From NCBI RefSeq assembly GCF_000378385.1, contig NZ_KB899664.1:1-64000 (forward strand): 64,000 nucleotides of DNA, read 5' to 3'. The position numbers and the translations under genes were made by a program. Source of the stretch: Paenibacillus daejeonensis DSM 15491 (lineage in GTDB: Bacteria > Bacillota > Bacilli > Paenibacillales > Paenibacillaceae). Under the pieces are notes generated by a model. The model made no database searches, was not told the origin of the DNA, and worked only from the letters and a program-made list of their open reading frames with translations. Below are positions 11,774 to 20,658 of the stretch, in pieces (positions within the stretch are counted from its first letter, which is position 1; the number at the start of each line of letters is the position of its first letter).

Positions 11774-12853
11774 TTGTACAACACACACAAGAAAACCGTG
11801 AAGCTGATGCTTCTCCTGGTGGTTCTGTCTCTGGCAATGCTAGGGTGCAGCACAAAAGAGCCCAAAGAGGCGGTCACCAATGCATTTGCTAATTCCATGC
11901 TGATGAAATCCTACACGTTCAGCGGCTCCATGCAGCTCGATCAGTTGAACGTTCCGCCAGAAGCAATGGGAGCGAACGGCCCCGAAGCTGCAGCAATTAT
12001 TAATACGCTCAAAGGCGCTGAAATTTCGGTAACAGGCGCGTATCAAGAGAATCCGATGCGGATGGAGATGACCATGAACCTGGCGCTGCAAGGCGACTTC
12101 TCCATGAATATCTCCGTGCCGATGATTATGACGGAAGACAAGATGTATGTTAAGATTCCGTCGATTCCAATGGTTCCGATGGAGGGACTGGCTGGTCAAT
12201 TCATCGTGGTGGATCTGAACGAGCTTCCAGAGGAGGAAGGCTTCTCGCCAATGACGGACATGAACGTCGAGTCGTTCCGCAAGATGGCACAAGACCTGGC
12301 TTCTGTTGTGCTCAAGCATTATGAAGAAGGAGTCTACTTCACCGCAGCTAGTGAAGACGAGCTGAAGGCGAAGCCGGAGAACCTGTCCTCGGATCAGATC
12401 GTCAAGTTCTCGGTCACGCAGGACAATATTGATGATTTCGTCACAACCCTCATTCAGCAAGTGGCGCCAGAGATTCTGGATGTCATTGCAGCCAATGAAG
12501 AGTACAAGGCTACACTTCAACTCTCGGACGCCGAGATCGAGTCCGCTCGCAGCGAGCTGGCCGAGGTTCAAGGCGAAGAGCTACAGCGCGGCCTGGACGA
12601 GATGAAGGAATCGCTGGTCATCAACGAGATCAACACCATTGCCGCCATTGAGGATGACTATATCCGTTACCAGGAGATCAACGTGAACGTTGACATTACG
12701 GATGAACAAGGACAAACCGTAACGATTGGCTTCTTCACGACGAGCGAGTACAACAACATTAATGAAGACATCGAATTTGAGCTTGAGATTCCAACGGATG
12801 CTATTCCGATCGAAGAGCTCCAGAACATGGGTTCATCGATGCAAGGTCTATAA
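11774..12853 (+). CDS. Unknown lipoprotein (DUF6612-like)
   Basis: A 359-residue secreted lipoprotein with signal LMLLLVVLSLAMLGC and a clear lipobox. The body starts with a segment of the SYTFSGSMQLDQL type followed by beta-rich repeats, the pattern of LppX/LolA-like or DUF6612 lipoproteins of Bacilli, which may bind lipid or other hydrophobic ligands. No catalytic motif is seen. TTG at 11774 is preferred because AGGAGGGATACCAT precedes it; an in-frame GTG at 11735 would put extra charged residues ahead of the signal peptide. Function is unknown. Confidence 0.75.
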   Translation: MYNTHKKTVKLMLLLVVLSLAMLGCSTKEPKEAVTNAFANSMLMKSYTFSGSMQLDQLNVPPEAMGANGPEAAAIINTLKGAEISVTGAYQENPMRMEMTMNLALQGDFSMNISVPMIMTEDKMYVKIPSIPMVPMEGLAGQFIVVDLNELPEEEGFSPMTDMNVESFRKMAQDLASVVLKHYEEGVYFTAASEDELKAKPENLSSDQIVKFSVTQDNIDDFVTTLIQQVAPEILDVIAANEEYKATLQLSDAEIESARSELAEVQGEELQRGLDEMKESLVINEINTIAAIEDDYIRYQEINVNVDITDEQGQTVTIGFFTTSEYNNINEDIEFELEIPTDAIPIEELQNMGSSMQGL

Positions 12854-12871
12854 TCATTCCCACCAGGTAGA

Positions 12872-12921
12872 GGGGCTGTCCCTGCGCTTCATCAATCGAT
12901 GAGGGCAGGGCAGCCCCTCTC
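12872..12921 (+). terminator. Stem-loop after the lipoprotein gene
   Basis: AGAGGGGCTGTCCCTGC pairs with GGCAGGGCAGCCCCTCT with one bulge. There is no T run, so it may be a weak terminator or an mRNA 3'-end stabiliser. Confidence 0.6.
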
Positions 12922-13061
12922 ATGCGGGTGGGCGGAGTCTAAAGATAAGTTAAAGAAACAACAAACTCTGCGACCCCTACGTTTCTGGTCACGTATAAAC
13001 GGGTAAGTAAGCAATGATTTACAAAAGCATCCAATTTACAAGATAAAGGGAGAGGTCCATA

Positions 13062-14207
13062 ATGAACATGAAATCATCCATCTACAAGCTTGCAGCAGCT
13101 GGGCTGATCAGCAGTATGATTCTGGCAGGTTGCGCAAGCAACGGCAATAACGAAACACCACCGCCGCCTCCGGCTAACAACAACGCAAATGCCAATGCAA
13201 ATGGAAATGCGGAGCCGGTCGTCGATAATGAACAGGGAAGTGAAACGCCTGCCCTGGATGGAACGGCGCTGGCCAGCGCAAACGAAGATATTCAAATTAC
13301 ACTGCCGGATGGCTGGCGTGAAGATAATGAGCTCAATCCTGTTGCCCGTCTGAGCGCTTCTAACCGTGCAAAAGAGAAATACATCATGGTTCTAGCTACA
13401 TCCAAGCAAGACCTTGCAGAAGGCGCGGGATTGGATGATTACATCAACATCTTCAAAGAGAATACAACGCCTTCCGTAGAGAACTTCGATGCAACTGAGG
13501 CCACCGATACGACAATTGATGGTGCACCGGCCAAGCAAATTGAAATCACCGGTGAAGTTCAACGAATCAAAGTCCACTACCTGGCCACATTCGTTGAGAA
13601 GGACGATGCCTTCTATCAAGTCATTTCTTGGTCTACCCAGGCTCAGTTCCCCGACCATAAGGAAGAGTTTGATGCTATGTCCCACAGCCTGCAGGTCCTT
13701 AAACCACTCGAAGCTTCGGTAGGCAATGACGGAGGAGGATCGGCAGACCTGCAAGCTTACGAAGGCACAAGCGGCAACTTCCAGATCATGCTGCCTTCGG
13801 ATTGGACCGAAGAGACGACTCTGACGCCAGGGGCCGATATCCAAGCGGCACGGATGGCTCAGGAAGACTATGTAGCAATCATCACTGAATCCAAATCAAC
13901 CTTCTCCGACGGTACAGCTCTGGAGGATTACCTGGATCTCGTACTGCAAAACGGCATGCTGGAAGCCATTGAGGGGGCGCAGATGTCTGATCCGCAATCT
14001 GTGACTGTCAACGGTAATGCTGGTTTGCAATTCACGCTGACAGGCGCAGTAGAGAAAGTGAAAGTAGGCTATATGATTACTGTTGTGGAGACCAACGGTC
14101 ACTTCTCCCAGGTCATCTTCTGGACCCTGGAGCAGATGCTGGATCAGAAGCTCCCAGCTTATAATGAATACCTGCAGACGTTCGAAGAGAAGGGCTCTGC
14201 CCTTTAA
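13062..14207 (+). CDS. Lipoprotein with two copies of a PsbP-like domain
   Basis: A 381-residue exported lipoprotein: signal LISSMILAGC, then a Pro/Asn linker (PPPPPANNNANANANGN), then two homologous domains of about 140 residues. Domain 1 runs from ITLPDGWREDNELNPVARL to DAMSHSLQVLK, domain 2 from IMLPSDWTEETTLTPGADI to YNEYLQTFEE. Both share a DGW/SDW start, a (K/Q)E(K/D)Y(I/V)..I..SK stretch, an LDDY/LEDYL helix, and a T(L)TG(E/A)V(Q/E)(R/K)(I/V)KV-Y strand. This looks like an internal duplication. Folds of this type are found in bacterial PsbP-like surface proteins; ligand unknown. Confidence 0.8.
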   Translation: MNMKSSIYKLAAAGLISSMILAGCASNGNNETPPPPPANNNANANANGNAEPVVDNEQGSETPALDGTALASANEDIQITLPDGWREDNELNPVARLSASNRAKEKYIMVLATSKQDLAEGAGLDDYINIFKENTTPSVENFDATEATDTTIDGAPAKQIEITGEVQRIKVHYLATFVEKDDAFYQVISWSTQAQFPDHKEEFDAMSHSLQVLKPLEASVGNDGGGSADLQAYEGTSGNFQIMLPSDWTEETTLTPGADIQAARMAQEDYVAIITESKSTFSDGTALEDYLDLVLQNGMLEAIEGAQMSDPQSVTVNGNAGLQFTLTGAVEKVKVGYMITVVETNGHFSQVIFWTLEQMLDQKLPAYNEYLQTFEEKGSAL

Positions 14208-14238
14208 GATGAGCGATAACTGAATCATAGCATGACCC

Positions 14239-14270
14239 CAGACGCAGTGGAACTCCGCTGCGTCTGTTTT
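14239..14270 (+). terminator. Terminator after the duplicated-domain lipoprotein
   Basis: CAGACGCAG pairs with CTGCGTCTG and is followed by TTTTGT. Confidence 0.85.
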
Positions 14271-14307
14271 GTCTGTGAGCGGGGAGCACAGAACAGCACA
14301 AAAAAAG

Positions 14308-14380
14308 CGGCCCCGAGATGAATCGAACATCCGACACCACGTTTAGGAAACGTGTGCTCTATCCGCTGAGCTACGGGGCC
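14308..14380 (-). tRNA. tRNA-Arg (anticodon CCT)
   Basis: On the minus strand GGCCCCG pairs with CGGGGCC. The D arm is AGCTCAGCGGATAGAGC, the anticodon loop TTCCTAA gives CCT, and the T arm contains GTTCGATTC. The 3' CCA is not encoded. CCT reads the AGG codon. Confidence 0.96.
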
Positions 14381-14550
14381 ACAGCAATATCCATTATAGC
14401 ATACGCTGAGCCGCATCGTCATTATCCTAACTTTTGACCTAATGGGGTGTCTATGGGCCTGTTTTTAATTATAGGAAAATGGTAGGATGTGTGGAAAACT
14501 GGTATACTTGTCCATAGAGAAACTAACGGTGGGAAGGTGCGGATGCCCAG

Positions 14551-15333
14551 ATGAATCAACAGTCAAGGAAAGTACAAAAGCTTTCCCTCTACGGCAGCAA
14601 GGAGGGGAATGATGTAAGCGTCTTGGTCGATGCCAAGGTAGCGGTGGAGAAGCGGAGTTTCGTCGCCACCGGTATTGTCACCTATGTGCTCGGCGAAATC
14701 ATCGAAGTTGAGCTACCCCAATTCGATGAATTCGGACTGGGGGAGCAGGTAAAGTTGATGATCTACTCCAGAGGCGGGATGTTTGTCTTCGAATCGACGG
14801 TCATAGCCAAGCATAATGGAGCGCTGATGATTCTCAATCCCCCAGAGAACAGACGGCGGTTCAATGACAAACGCGAGCATCCGCGAGTAGAGGTGGCCTG
14901 CACGGGCACACTCCATGCCATGTTGAATCCATCCAGCCGGCAAGAGTGGCTGATGCCTTCCCCAGTTGAGTTCACAATAGATAATATGAGTATGGGCGGG
15001 CTGGGCCTGATGTTGACTGTTGACCTGGGAATCAGCCGCACCTGGCAGCTCGACGTGCAGCTCGATCTGGGCTTCGTGCTTCCTTGCGGGCTGGAGATTA
15101 TCCGAATTGACCGATCGGCAAGCAGCTTCTACTATGGTGCTTCGTTCCGGGGGATGCCCCAAGAGCAAGCCAGCAGGCTCAGAGCCTTCATTCTCAAGCG
15201 TCAAATTGAGGCTCATTATGAGCAGAAGCACCGCATTGTTGAAATCGGGAGCGAGGAGCCCGAGAAATTGCCGGAAGAGGCTCCAAATGCTATCAAAGGC
15301 TCGGGCATGCATATCCTCAAAGCGTCCGAATAA
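14551..15333 (+). CDS. PilZ-domain c-di-GMP receptor, YcgR-like
   Basis: A 260-residue cytoplasmic protein. The N-terminal half (to about residue 105) resembles the YcgR/YpfA flagellar-brake domain. A PilZ domain follows with both c-di-GMP-binding motifs: the arginine motif RRRFNDKREHPRVEV (RxxxR form) and the DNMSMGG motif, a variant of the usual (D/N)xSxxG. Such proteins slow or modify motility or surface-polymer synthesis when c-di-GMP is high. An EAL protein and motAB lie 8-11 kb downstream, so the pathway is represented locally. A tRNA-Arg gene on the other strand separates it from its left neighbour. Confidence 0.85.
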   Translation: MNQQSRKVQKLSLYGSKEGNDVSVLVDAKVAVEKRSFVATGIVTYVLGEIIEVELPQFDEFGLGEQVKLMIYSRGGMFVFESTVIAKHNGALMILNPPENRRRFNDKREHPRVEVACTGTLHAMLNPSSRQEWLMPSPVEFTIDNMSMGGLGLMLTVDLGISRTWQLDVQLDLGFVLPCGLEIIRIDRSASSFYYGASFRGMPQEQASRLRAFILKRQIEAHYEQKHRIVEIGSEEPEKLPEEAPNAIKGSGMHILKASE

Positions 15334-15482
15334 TAAGAATAATCAACTGCAGAATTTGTAGAAGTTTGTCGAATATTTTGGGAAAATGCATGTAAGTTGT
15401 CGACAGGTTTTTACAAATTCCTTACCAAGAAGCGCGTATACTATACTTACAGCTAGTAATGTCTAGGATAGGAGCGAGCTTC

Positions 15483-15686
15483 TTGGGGCGAGTATTCGAT
15501 AAATCCAAACTTCTTGACCAGCTTCAACGACTTCGTCTCCAACTGCATGAACTGGCCGAAGCACGTGGAAGCTTAACCGACCCCGACGTCATAGCCATCA
15601 GTGAAGAGGCGGACCGTTTGATCGTGATCCTCCAGCATCTTCAAAAATCTGAGATGAGCGGCAGTGTCACGTCTGCCGGCGAGTAG
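15483..15686 (+). CDS. Spo0E-like aspartyl-phosphate phosphatase
   Basis: A 67-residue helical hairpin protein. Members of this family remove phosphate from Spo0A and so delay sporulation. The pattern LLDQLQRLRLQLHELAEARG, then LTDPDVIAISEEADRLI, fits the family, whose signature is S(Q/E)xxDxx(L/I) in the second helix. TTG at 15483 is preferred because GGAG ends 8 bases upstream; an ATG at 15459 in frame has no ribosome site. It is convergent with tadA (6-base gap), and a sporulation-type kinase lies 0.8 kb to the right. Confidence 0.85.
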   Translation: MGRVFDKSKLLDQLQRLRLQLHELAEARGSLTDPDVIAISEEADRLIVILQHLQKSEMSGSVTSAGE

Positions 15687-15692
15687 CGCGCC

Positions 15693-16163
15693 CTAGGATG
15701 ATCTAGAGCGTAAGCGCCGGAAGAATTGCGTGAGCAGTGCCGCACATCGTTCTTGATGTATGCCGCTAATGAGCTCGGTTGTATGATTGAACCGATCATC
15801 TTGCAGCAGATTCATCAAGGTACCCGCACATCCCGCCTTTGGATCCGGGGTGCCATAGATAACACGTGCAATCCGGGATTGGACGATGGCGCCAGCACAC
15901 ATCGGGCACGGCTCCAAGGTTACATATAATGAACAGTCCAACAGTCTCCAGGCGTCCAAGTGACGACTAGCCTCCCGGATCGCTACCATTTCCGCGTGTG
16001 CGGTCGGGTCATGACTGGTCTCCCGCAGATTGTATCCCCTGCCTATGATCTCACCGTCTTTGACAACCACCGCACCAATCGGAACTTCCATTAACGCTTC
16101 GGCCTTCAGTGCCTCTTCAATTGCTGCTTGCATCCAGTATTCATTATCTTTCATTTCATTCAT
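15693..16163 (-). CDS. tadA: tRNA-specific adenosine deaminase
   Basis: Converts adenosine to inosine at the wobble position of tRNA-Arg(ACG). The 156-residue protein has the zinc-binding deaminase motifs HAE (in PTAHAEMVAI, with the catalytic glutamate) and PCPMCAGAI, and the family-typical VIYGTPDPKAGCAGTLMNLL segment. ATG at 16163 is preferred to an in-frame ATG at 16181 because GGAGG lies between the two. Transcribed leftward, convergent with the Spo0E-like gene. Confidence 0.95.
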   Translation of the reverse strand: MNEMKDNEYWMQAAIEEALKAEALMEVPIGAVVVKDGEIIGRGYNLRETSHDPTAHAEMVAIREASRHLDAWRLLDCSLYVTLEPCPMCAGAIVQSRIARVIYGTPDPKAGCAGTLMNLLQDDRFNHTTELISGIHQERCAALLTQFFRRLRSRSS

Positions 16164-16274
16164 GTACCAAGGGGCCTCCATTACTGATGTAGTCAGAAGG
16201 ACAGCCTTTTTTTGTTGATAGGCTGTCGATAAATAGCGAATTGTGCCACGAACAAATATTCGTTGTTAACAGCG

Positions 16275-16368
16275 TGTGGATATAATTGTGGATAAATGCA
16301 TCGTTGTACACATTATTATACACATTTATTCGATTTTGCTGTGAGTAACTAGGATAACTTGTGTATAA
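16275..16368. promoter_or_regulatory. Cluster of four DnaA boxes
   Basis: Between tadA and the histidine kinase are TGTGGATAT (16275-16283), TGTGGATAA (16287-16295, the exact reverse complement of consensus TTATCCACA), TTATACACA (16316-16324) and TGTGTATAA (16360-16368). The first, third and fourth each differ from consensus at one position. The stretch is AT-rich. It could be a DnaA-regulated promoter or a DnaA-titration site. It is not a replication origin by context, since no dnaA or dnaN is near. Confidence 0.6.
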
Positions 16369-16485
16369 GTCGACGAGTTACGTAAAGTTTACTTACGTAT
16401 AGTACTTTTAACGCTAGAATTTTTTGGTAGTTGTGTTATCATCGAAAGTAAAGCAAGCATCACTAGACAAAGGGTGTGTCAGCTG

Positions 16486-18771
16486 TTGTCGGTCAAAGCC
16501 AAGCTAGCATTCATCCTATCCTCCATCGTCTTTATTCTGCTCATCCTTAATGTTCTCCTGCATGATTATATGACAAGAGATGATCTGCGGGCGCAAGCTG
16601 AGCAAGATATGAGCACCGTCGCAGAGCAGCTCATGCTGTCGATCGTTAGTTATCGCCATGGCGTGGCTTATATCGACAGGGAATGGGAAGAGCGTCTGCG
16701 ATTGGCATCGATTGCTGCTGCGGACAGGCTGGGTCCGAGCAGGGAACAGATTACAGCAAGTCAGCTCAACGAGATGGCGCATGAGCTCGGATTGAAGCAG
16801 GTGGTGGTGCTCTCGCGTGAGCAATTGACACCCGAACCTGTACTGACCTCCGATACCGAGCTTCCGAACCTGAACAGCGCCCGCTGGCGTGAGCGAATGT
16901 CCTGGCTCGCCTCGGTCATGAACGACAATCCGTCCGGGTATTGGTCACCGCCTTATGAGACGATGGCGACCGGGGGCATCAATCCAGACAAGTGGGGGTA
17001 TTATACCCGCGAAGGACTGGATTATATGTTGGCTGTCTCCCTGGATAATACGAACCTCACCGACGCCGTGTCGGTGGTAGGGCCAGCCCCTGTCTATGCC
17101 AAAGCGATCGAGTCCATAGATGCACTGGTCGAAATCATGCTGTTCAATATGACTCCTGAGGATGAGACAGATCACCTGGAGACGACCATGCGGCAGCTGG
17201 ACAAAATGTGGTTCACACAATACGGGAATTCTCGCGTGTTTGGTACGGGCACCTATGCAGAGCCAGGGAGAGATTATGAGCGGGCGCAAGTTGCAATGAA
17301 ACAGGGTATCTTGTACCACGAGGCCGTCTTGGGGGGCAAGGAACTGCTCAAGAGCTATGTTCCATTCACGGACGGCAGTCCCTACATTCTGGGAATCGTC
17401 ATGGACAAGCAGCTAGCCATCTACGATAAGGTGCGGGCGGAGCGGGATCAGCGCTTATTGGTATCAAGCATTGCTTGGCTAATCGTGATCATCTTCAGCT
17501 ACTGGATATCCGGGTGGATTCTCCGGCCCATTCGCTCGATACTGTGGAAGGTGAGCGAGGTTGCATCGGGCCGGTTTGACGAGTCGCTCCTGGTGACGCG
17601 CAAGGATGAATTCGGCCAACTGGCCACGCGTATCAATGCGATGTCCAAAAATCTCGCCATTTACACGACGAAGCTCAAACAAGCTTTTGAAGAGAACCGC
17701 TCCATGAAAGAGTACCTGGAGTCCTTCATTAACCATACAATCGATGCCATCCACGTGGTAGATCTGGACGGGCGTGTCACCCAGGTCAATCGGGCATTTG
17801 AAAAGATGTTTGGCTGGACGGCGGAGGAAGCGGTCGGCCATGTGCTGCCCCTCATTCCTGCCTCTCAGCAGAAAGAGGAGCAAGCTGCCATGGAGGCGCT
17901 GCGCAGCGGCAAGCTGCTGGATGCACGCGAAGTCATCCGCCGCAACAAATACGGCGAGGAAATCGCCGTGAGCGTGACCACCTCGCCGATCCGGGACCGG
18001 AGCGGTGCCATTGGCGCGATAGCCAGCATCTCACGCGATATGACCAGTCGCAACAAGATGGAGGAGCTGCTGCGCCAATCCGAGAAGCTGACCACCGTCG
18101 GACAGCTGGCTGCGGGTGTCGCTCATGAGATCCGCAACCCGCTGACGACGCTCCGGGGTTTCCTGCAGCTGCAGCAGCAGACGGGGAATCTGAATATGAG
18201 ACATAATGATCTGATGCTCTCGGAGCTAGACCGGATCAACCTGATCGTCAGTGAATTCCTTATTCTTGCAAAGCCGCAGGCGAGCAAGTTTCATGTCAAG
18301 GACGTCCGTTATGTCTTGGGCGATGTCATCTCCCTGCTCGATAGTCAGGCGCATCTGTGCAATGTCGTATTCCAGGAGCGCTTCAGCGAGGAGCCGTGCG
18401 AGATTTCTTGCGAAGAAAATCAACTGAAGCAGGTGTTCATCAATCTACTCAAGAATGCCATGGAATCGATGCCTCAGGGTGGCGAGATTATCATCTCTGT
18501 TACACGGAACGCCCTGGATTATATCACCATTGCCATTCAGGATCAGGGTATTGGCATTCCCGAAGAAATGATCCCCAAGCTGGGTGACCCCTTCTTCACC
18601 GGCAAGGAAACCGGTACAGGTCTGGGCATCATGGTGAGTCAGCGCATTATCCATAGTCACCATGGTACAATGCAGATCGCCAGCACTGTCGGGGAAGGGA
18701 CCACCGTGAAGCTGACGCTGCCGGCCTGGCGGGCCAATGCAGGCGAAGCAAGCGAAAATGAGGTACAATAG
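16486..18771 (+). CDS. Membrane-bound PAS sensor histidine kinase (sporulation-kinase type)
   Basis: A sensor kinase of about 761 residues. Order: TM1 (LAFILSSIVFILLILNVLL), an extracellular sensor of about 280 residues, TM2 (LLVSSIAWLIVIIFSYWISGWIL), HAMP, a PAS domain (HTIDAIHVVDLDGRVTQVNR), a HisKA helix with the phospho-accepting His in AHEIRNPLTTLRGF, and an ATPase domain with N (NLLKNAMESM), G1 (DQGIGIP) and G2 (GTGLGIMVS) boxes. No response regulator is adjacent, as is usual for phosphorelay kinases that feed Spo0F. TTG at 16486 gives good spacing from AAAGGG; GTG at 16474 overlaps it. A DnaA-box cluster lies just upstream. The signal is unknown. Confidence 0.88.
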   Translation: MSVKAKLAFILSSIVFILLILNVLLHDYMTRDDLRAQAEQDMSTVAEQLMLSIVSYRHGVAYIDREWEERLRLASIAAADRLGPSREQITASQLNEMAHELGLKQVVVLSREQLTPEPVLTSDTELPNLNSARWRERMSWLASVMNDNPSGYWSPPYETMATGGINPDKWGYYTREGLDYMLAVSLDNTNLTDAVSVVGPAPVYAKAIESIDALVEIMLFNMTPEDETDHLETTMRQLDKMWFTQYGNSRVFGTGTYAEPGRDYERAQVAMKQGILYHEAVLGGKELLKSYVPFTDGSPYILGIVMDKQLAIYDKVRAERDQRLLVSSIAWLIVIIFSYWISGWILRPIRSILWKVSEVASGRFDESLLVTRKDEFGQLATRINAMSKNLAIYTTKLKQAFEENRSMKEYLESFINHTIDAIHVVDLDGRVTQVNRAFEKMFGWTAEEAVGHVLPLIPASQQKEEQAAMEALRSGKLLDAREVIRRNKYGEEIAVSVTTSPIRDRSGAIGAIASISRDMTSRNKMEELLRQSEKLTTVGQLAAGVAHEIRNPLTTLRGFLQLQQQTGNLNMRHNDLMLSELDRINLIVSEFLILAKPQASKFHVKDVRYVLGDVISLLDSQAHLCNVVFQERFSEEPCEISCEENQLKQVFINLLKNAMESMPQGGEIIISVTRNALDYITIAIQDQGIGIPEEMIPKLGDPFFTGKETGTGLGIMVSQRIIHSHHGTMQIASTVGEGTTVKLTLPAWRANAGEASENEVQ

Positions 18772-18809
18772 GAGCCATAGGGCAGACATCAAGAGCAGGA
18801 GGAACCATC

Positions 18810-19511
18810 ATGCGGATCAACAAATTTATTAGCGAGAGCGGCTACTGCTCGCGCCGTGAGGCTGACAAGCTGGTGGAGAGCGGCCGTGTGACGATTAATG
18901 GCAAGCCTGCGGAGCTGGGCAGTCAGGCAGAACCCGGTGACGATGTCCGTGTCGACGGGAATCCGCTGGGTGCGCACAAGCAGCATGTCTATCTGGCGCT
19001 CAACAAACCGGTAGGCATTACAAGTACGACCGAGCAGCATATCGCGGGCAACATTGTGGACTATGTCGGACACCGGGAACGGATCTTCCCGATTGGCCGC
19101 CTGGACAAAGACTCGGAAGGGCTAATTCTCATGACCAATGACGGAGACATCGTCAATCGGATTCTGCGCGCCGAGGGCGAGCATGAAAAAGAGTACGTGG
19201 TTACTGTGGACCGGCCGATCACGCCAGCCTTTGTGAAGGGGATGAGTGAAGGCGTACGGGTGCTGGGGAGCATGACGCTCCCCTGCCGGGTGGAGTCCAT
19301 GTCACAGCGGACCTTCCGCATTACGTTGACCGAAGGACGCAACCGCCAGATACGGCGGATGTGCGCAGCCTTCGGCTATCAGGTGCGGCGGCTGCAGCGG
19401 GTGCGCATCATGAATATCCGTCTTGGCGAGCTGCCGAACGGACAATGGCGGGACCTGACCTCCGAGGAGCGCAACGAGCTGTTCGGTAAGCTGAATTACC
19501 AGCCGCAATAG
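18810..19511 (+). CDS. rluF: 23S rRNA pseudouridine synthase RluF
   Basis: Modifies uridine in 23S rRNA (position 2604 in E. coli numbering). The 233-residue protein starts with an S4 RNA-binding domain (MRINKFISESGYCSRREADK), then the RsuA/RluB catalytic core with the active aspartate in IGRLDKDSEGLILMTNDG, and the C-terminal LTEGRNRQIRRMCAAFGYQV block. The closing RVRIMNIRLGELPNGQWRDL is typical of the RluF branch. Ribosome site AGGAGG precedes ATG. It lies 38 bases after the kinase gene and may be read with it. Confidence 0.92.
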   Translation: MRINKFISESGYCSRREADKLVESGRVTINGKPAELGSQAEPGDDVRVDGNPLGAHKQHVYLALNKPVGITSTTEQHIAGNIVDYVGHRERIFPIGRLDKDSEGLILMTNDGDIVNRILRAEGEHEKEYVVTVDRPITPAFVKGMSEGVRVLGSMTLPCRVESMSQRTFRITLTEGRNRQIRRMCAAFGYQVRRLQRVRIMNIRLGELPNGQWRDLTSEERNELFGKLNYQPQ

Positions 19512-19537
19512 GTTCGTTGGAAGCAGGATAATGCACA

Positions 19538-19576
19538 AGCGACGCCCCCGGGTCCATGTGGACCCGGGGGCGTCGC
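19538..19576. terminator. Bidirectional stem-loop between rluF and a methyltransferase
   Basis: AGCGACGCCCCCGGGTCCA pairs perfectly with its complement over a 1-2 base loop. It lies between convergent genes and has no T run on either side, so it may act by stability alone. Confidence 0.75.
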
Positions 19577-19653
19577 TCAGCGTTCAGGCAGGTCATCAAG
19601 GCAGCAGAGGCGCGAGGAGGTAGGGACGTTCACTTAGCAGTCCCTCTTCCCTG

Positions 19654-20658
19654 CTAGGCCTGCTCCAGACCGACGAAATACCAGCTGCCCTCCCGGATTA
19701 CCGGATGCTTCTCTTTCACCCGGAACCCATGCTCGCCCGCAATGGTCTCGAGCTCGGCTTCTGTTGGGAACCCATATAGATTCTCATGAGAAGACATGAA
19801 GTTGTTGAAGGCAGCTGAGAAGGCTTTCCCGCTGCTGGTCATATATAAGGGCGTAATCATGGACACGGAGCCGTTCTTGCTGAGCAGCTGACGCGCCCGG
19901 TCCAACAGGACGCCGCGTTGGTCCGGACTAAAATAGTGCAGAATATTATTCATCATGATTAGATCAACCGGCTCGCCCGGTCCTTCCCATTGACGGAAGT
20001 CGCCGTGGACGAACTCGATGCTCACATCGGGACTGCTGCTGGTGTCTTTGCGTGCCTGCAGGACGACATCCTCGTTCTGTTCGATGCCGATCAGCTTGAG
20101 ACCCTCGATCTTCGTGGCCAGCTTGAGCAGATAGCCGCCATGGCCGCAACCAATATCCAGAACCGATTGAGCATGGCTGTTCTTGACCCAATGGGAGACC
20201 TTGGGGAAAGCCAGCTTCTCCAACAGGGACGAGGTAGCCGCGACGGTCGAGCCGAATTTCTCATTCTCAAAGGAAGGCTTTTGCTCCCCCTTCAGCAGCT
20301 CGGGAAACCGCAGCAGCGTTGGAATGTGCAGCTCCATCATCTCATGCAGCAGCGCACCGACAGACTGGGGGCTGGACTTGGACACATATTGCAGCATCGT
20401 CGGTGCCGTCTGGATTCGCTCCTCCTGGCGACTCAGATGACCGAGCACCAATCCCGTATCTATCCAATTCTGCAGCAGCTGTGGATCCAATCCGCGATTG
20501 GCGGCCACGGTTGCAGCTTCTTCGCCCTCGGCGAAGGCATCGAACAGATCCGATTCATACCCTACGTAGGCGTGCCACGCCGGAAGAAAGGACGCATTTT
20601 GCTTCATCCACTTACGGGCTTGCAATAATCTTCTCCACTCTTTAATTGTCTCAAGCAT
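19654..20658 (-). CDS. Class I SAM-dependent methyltransferase
   Basis: A 334-residue cytoplasmic enzyme. An N-terminal helical part (about residues 1-140, possibly for dimerisation) precedes a Rossmann methyltransferase domain with motif I VLDIGCGHGGYLLKLA, the acidic residue after strand 2 (LIGIEQNED), and VHGDFRQW and DLIMMNNILHYF (motif IV). This layout matches O-methyltransferases of secondary metabolism and the methyltransferase-12/25 group. ATG at 20658 follows GGAGGAGAG and overlaps the stop of the monooxygenase gene by 8 bases, so the two are translationally coupled. Substrate unknown. Confidence 0.85.
   Translation of the reverse strand: MLETIKEWRRLLQARKWMKQNASFLPAWHAYVGYESDLFDAFAEGEEAATVAANRGLDPQLLQNWIDTGLVLGHLSRQEERIQTAPTMLQYVSKSSPQSVGALLHEMMELHIPTLLRFPELLKGEQKPSFENEKFGSTVAATSSLLEKLAFPKVSHWVKNSHAQSVLDIGCGHGGYLLKLATKIEGLKLIGIEQNEDVVLQARKDTSSSPDVSIEFVHGDFRQWEGPGEPVDLIMMNNILHYFSPDQRGVLLDRARQLLSKNGSVSMITPLYMTSSGKAFSAAFNNFMSSHENLYGFPTEAELETIAGEHGFRVKEKHPVIREGSWYFVGLEQA

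Noticed and set aside
16275-16368. Chromosome replication origin
   Set aside because: DnaA boxes alone are not enough; dnaA, dnaN and gyrase genes are absent and the neighbours are not origin genes.
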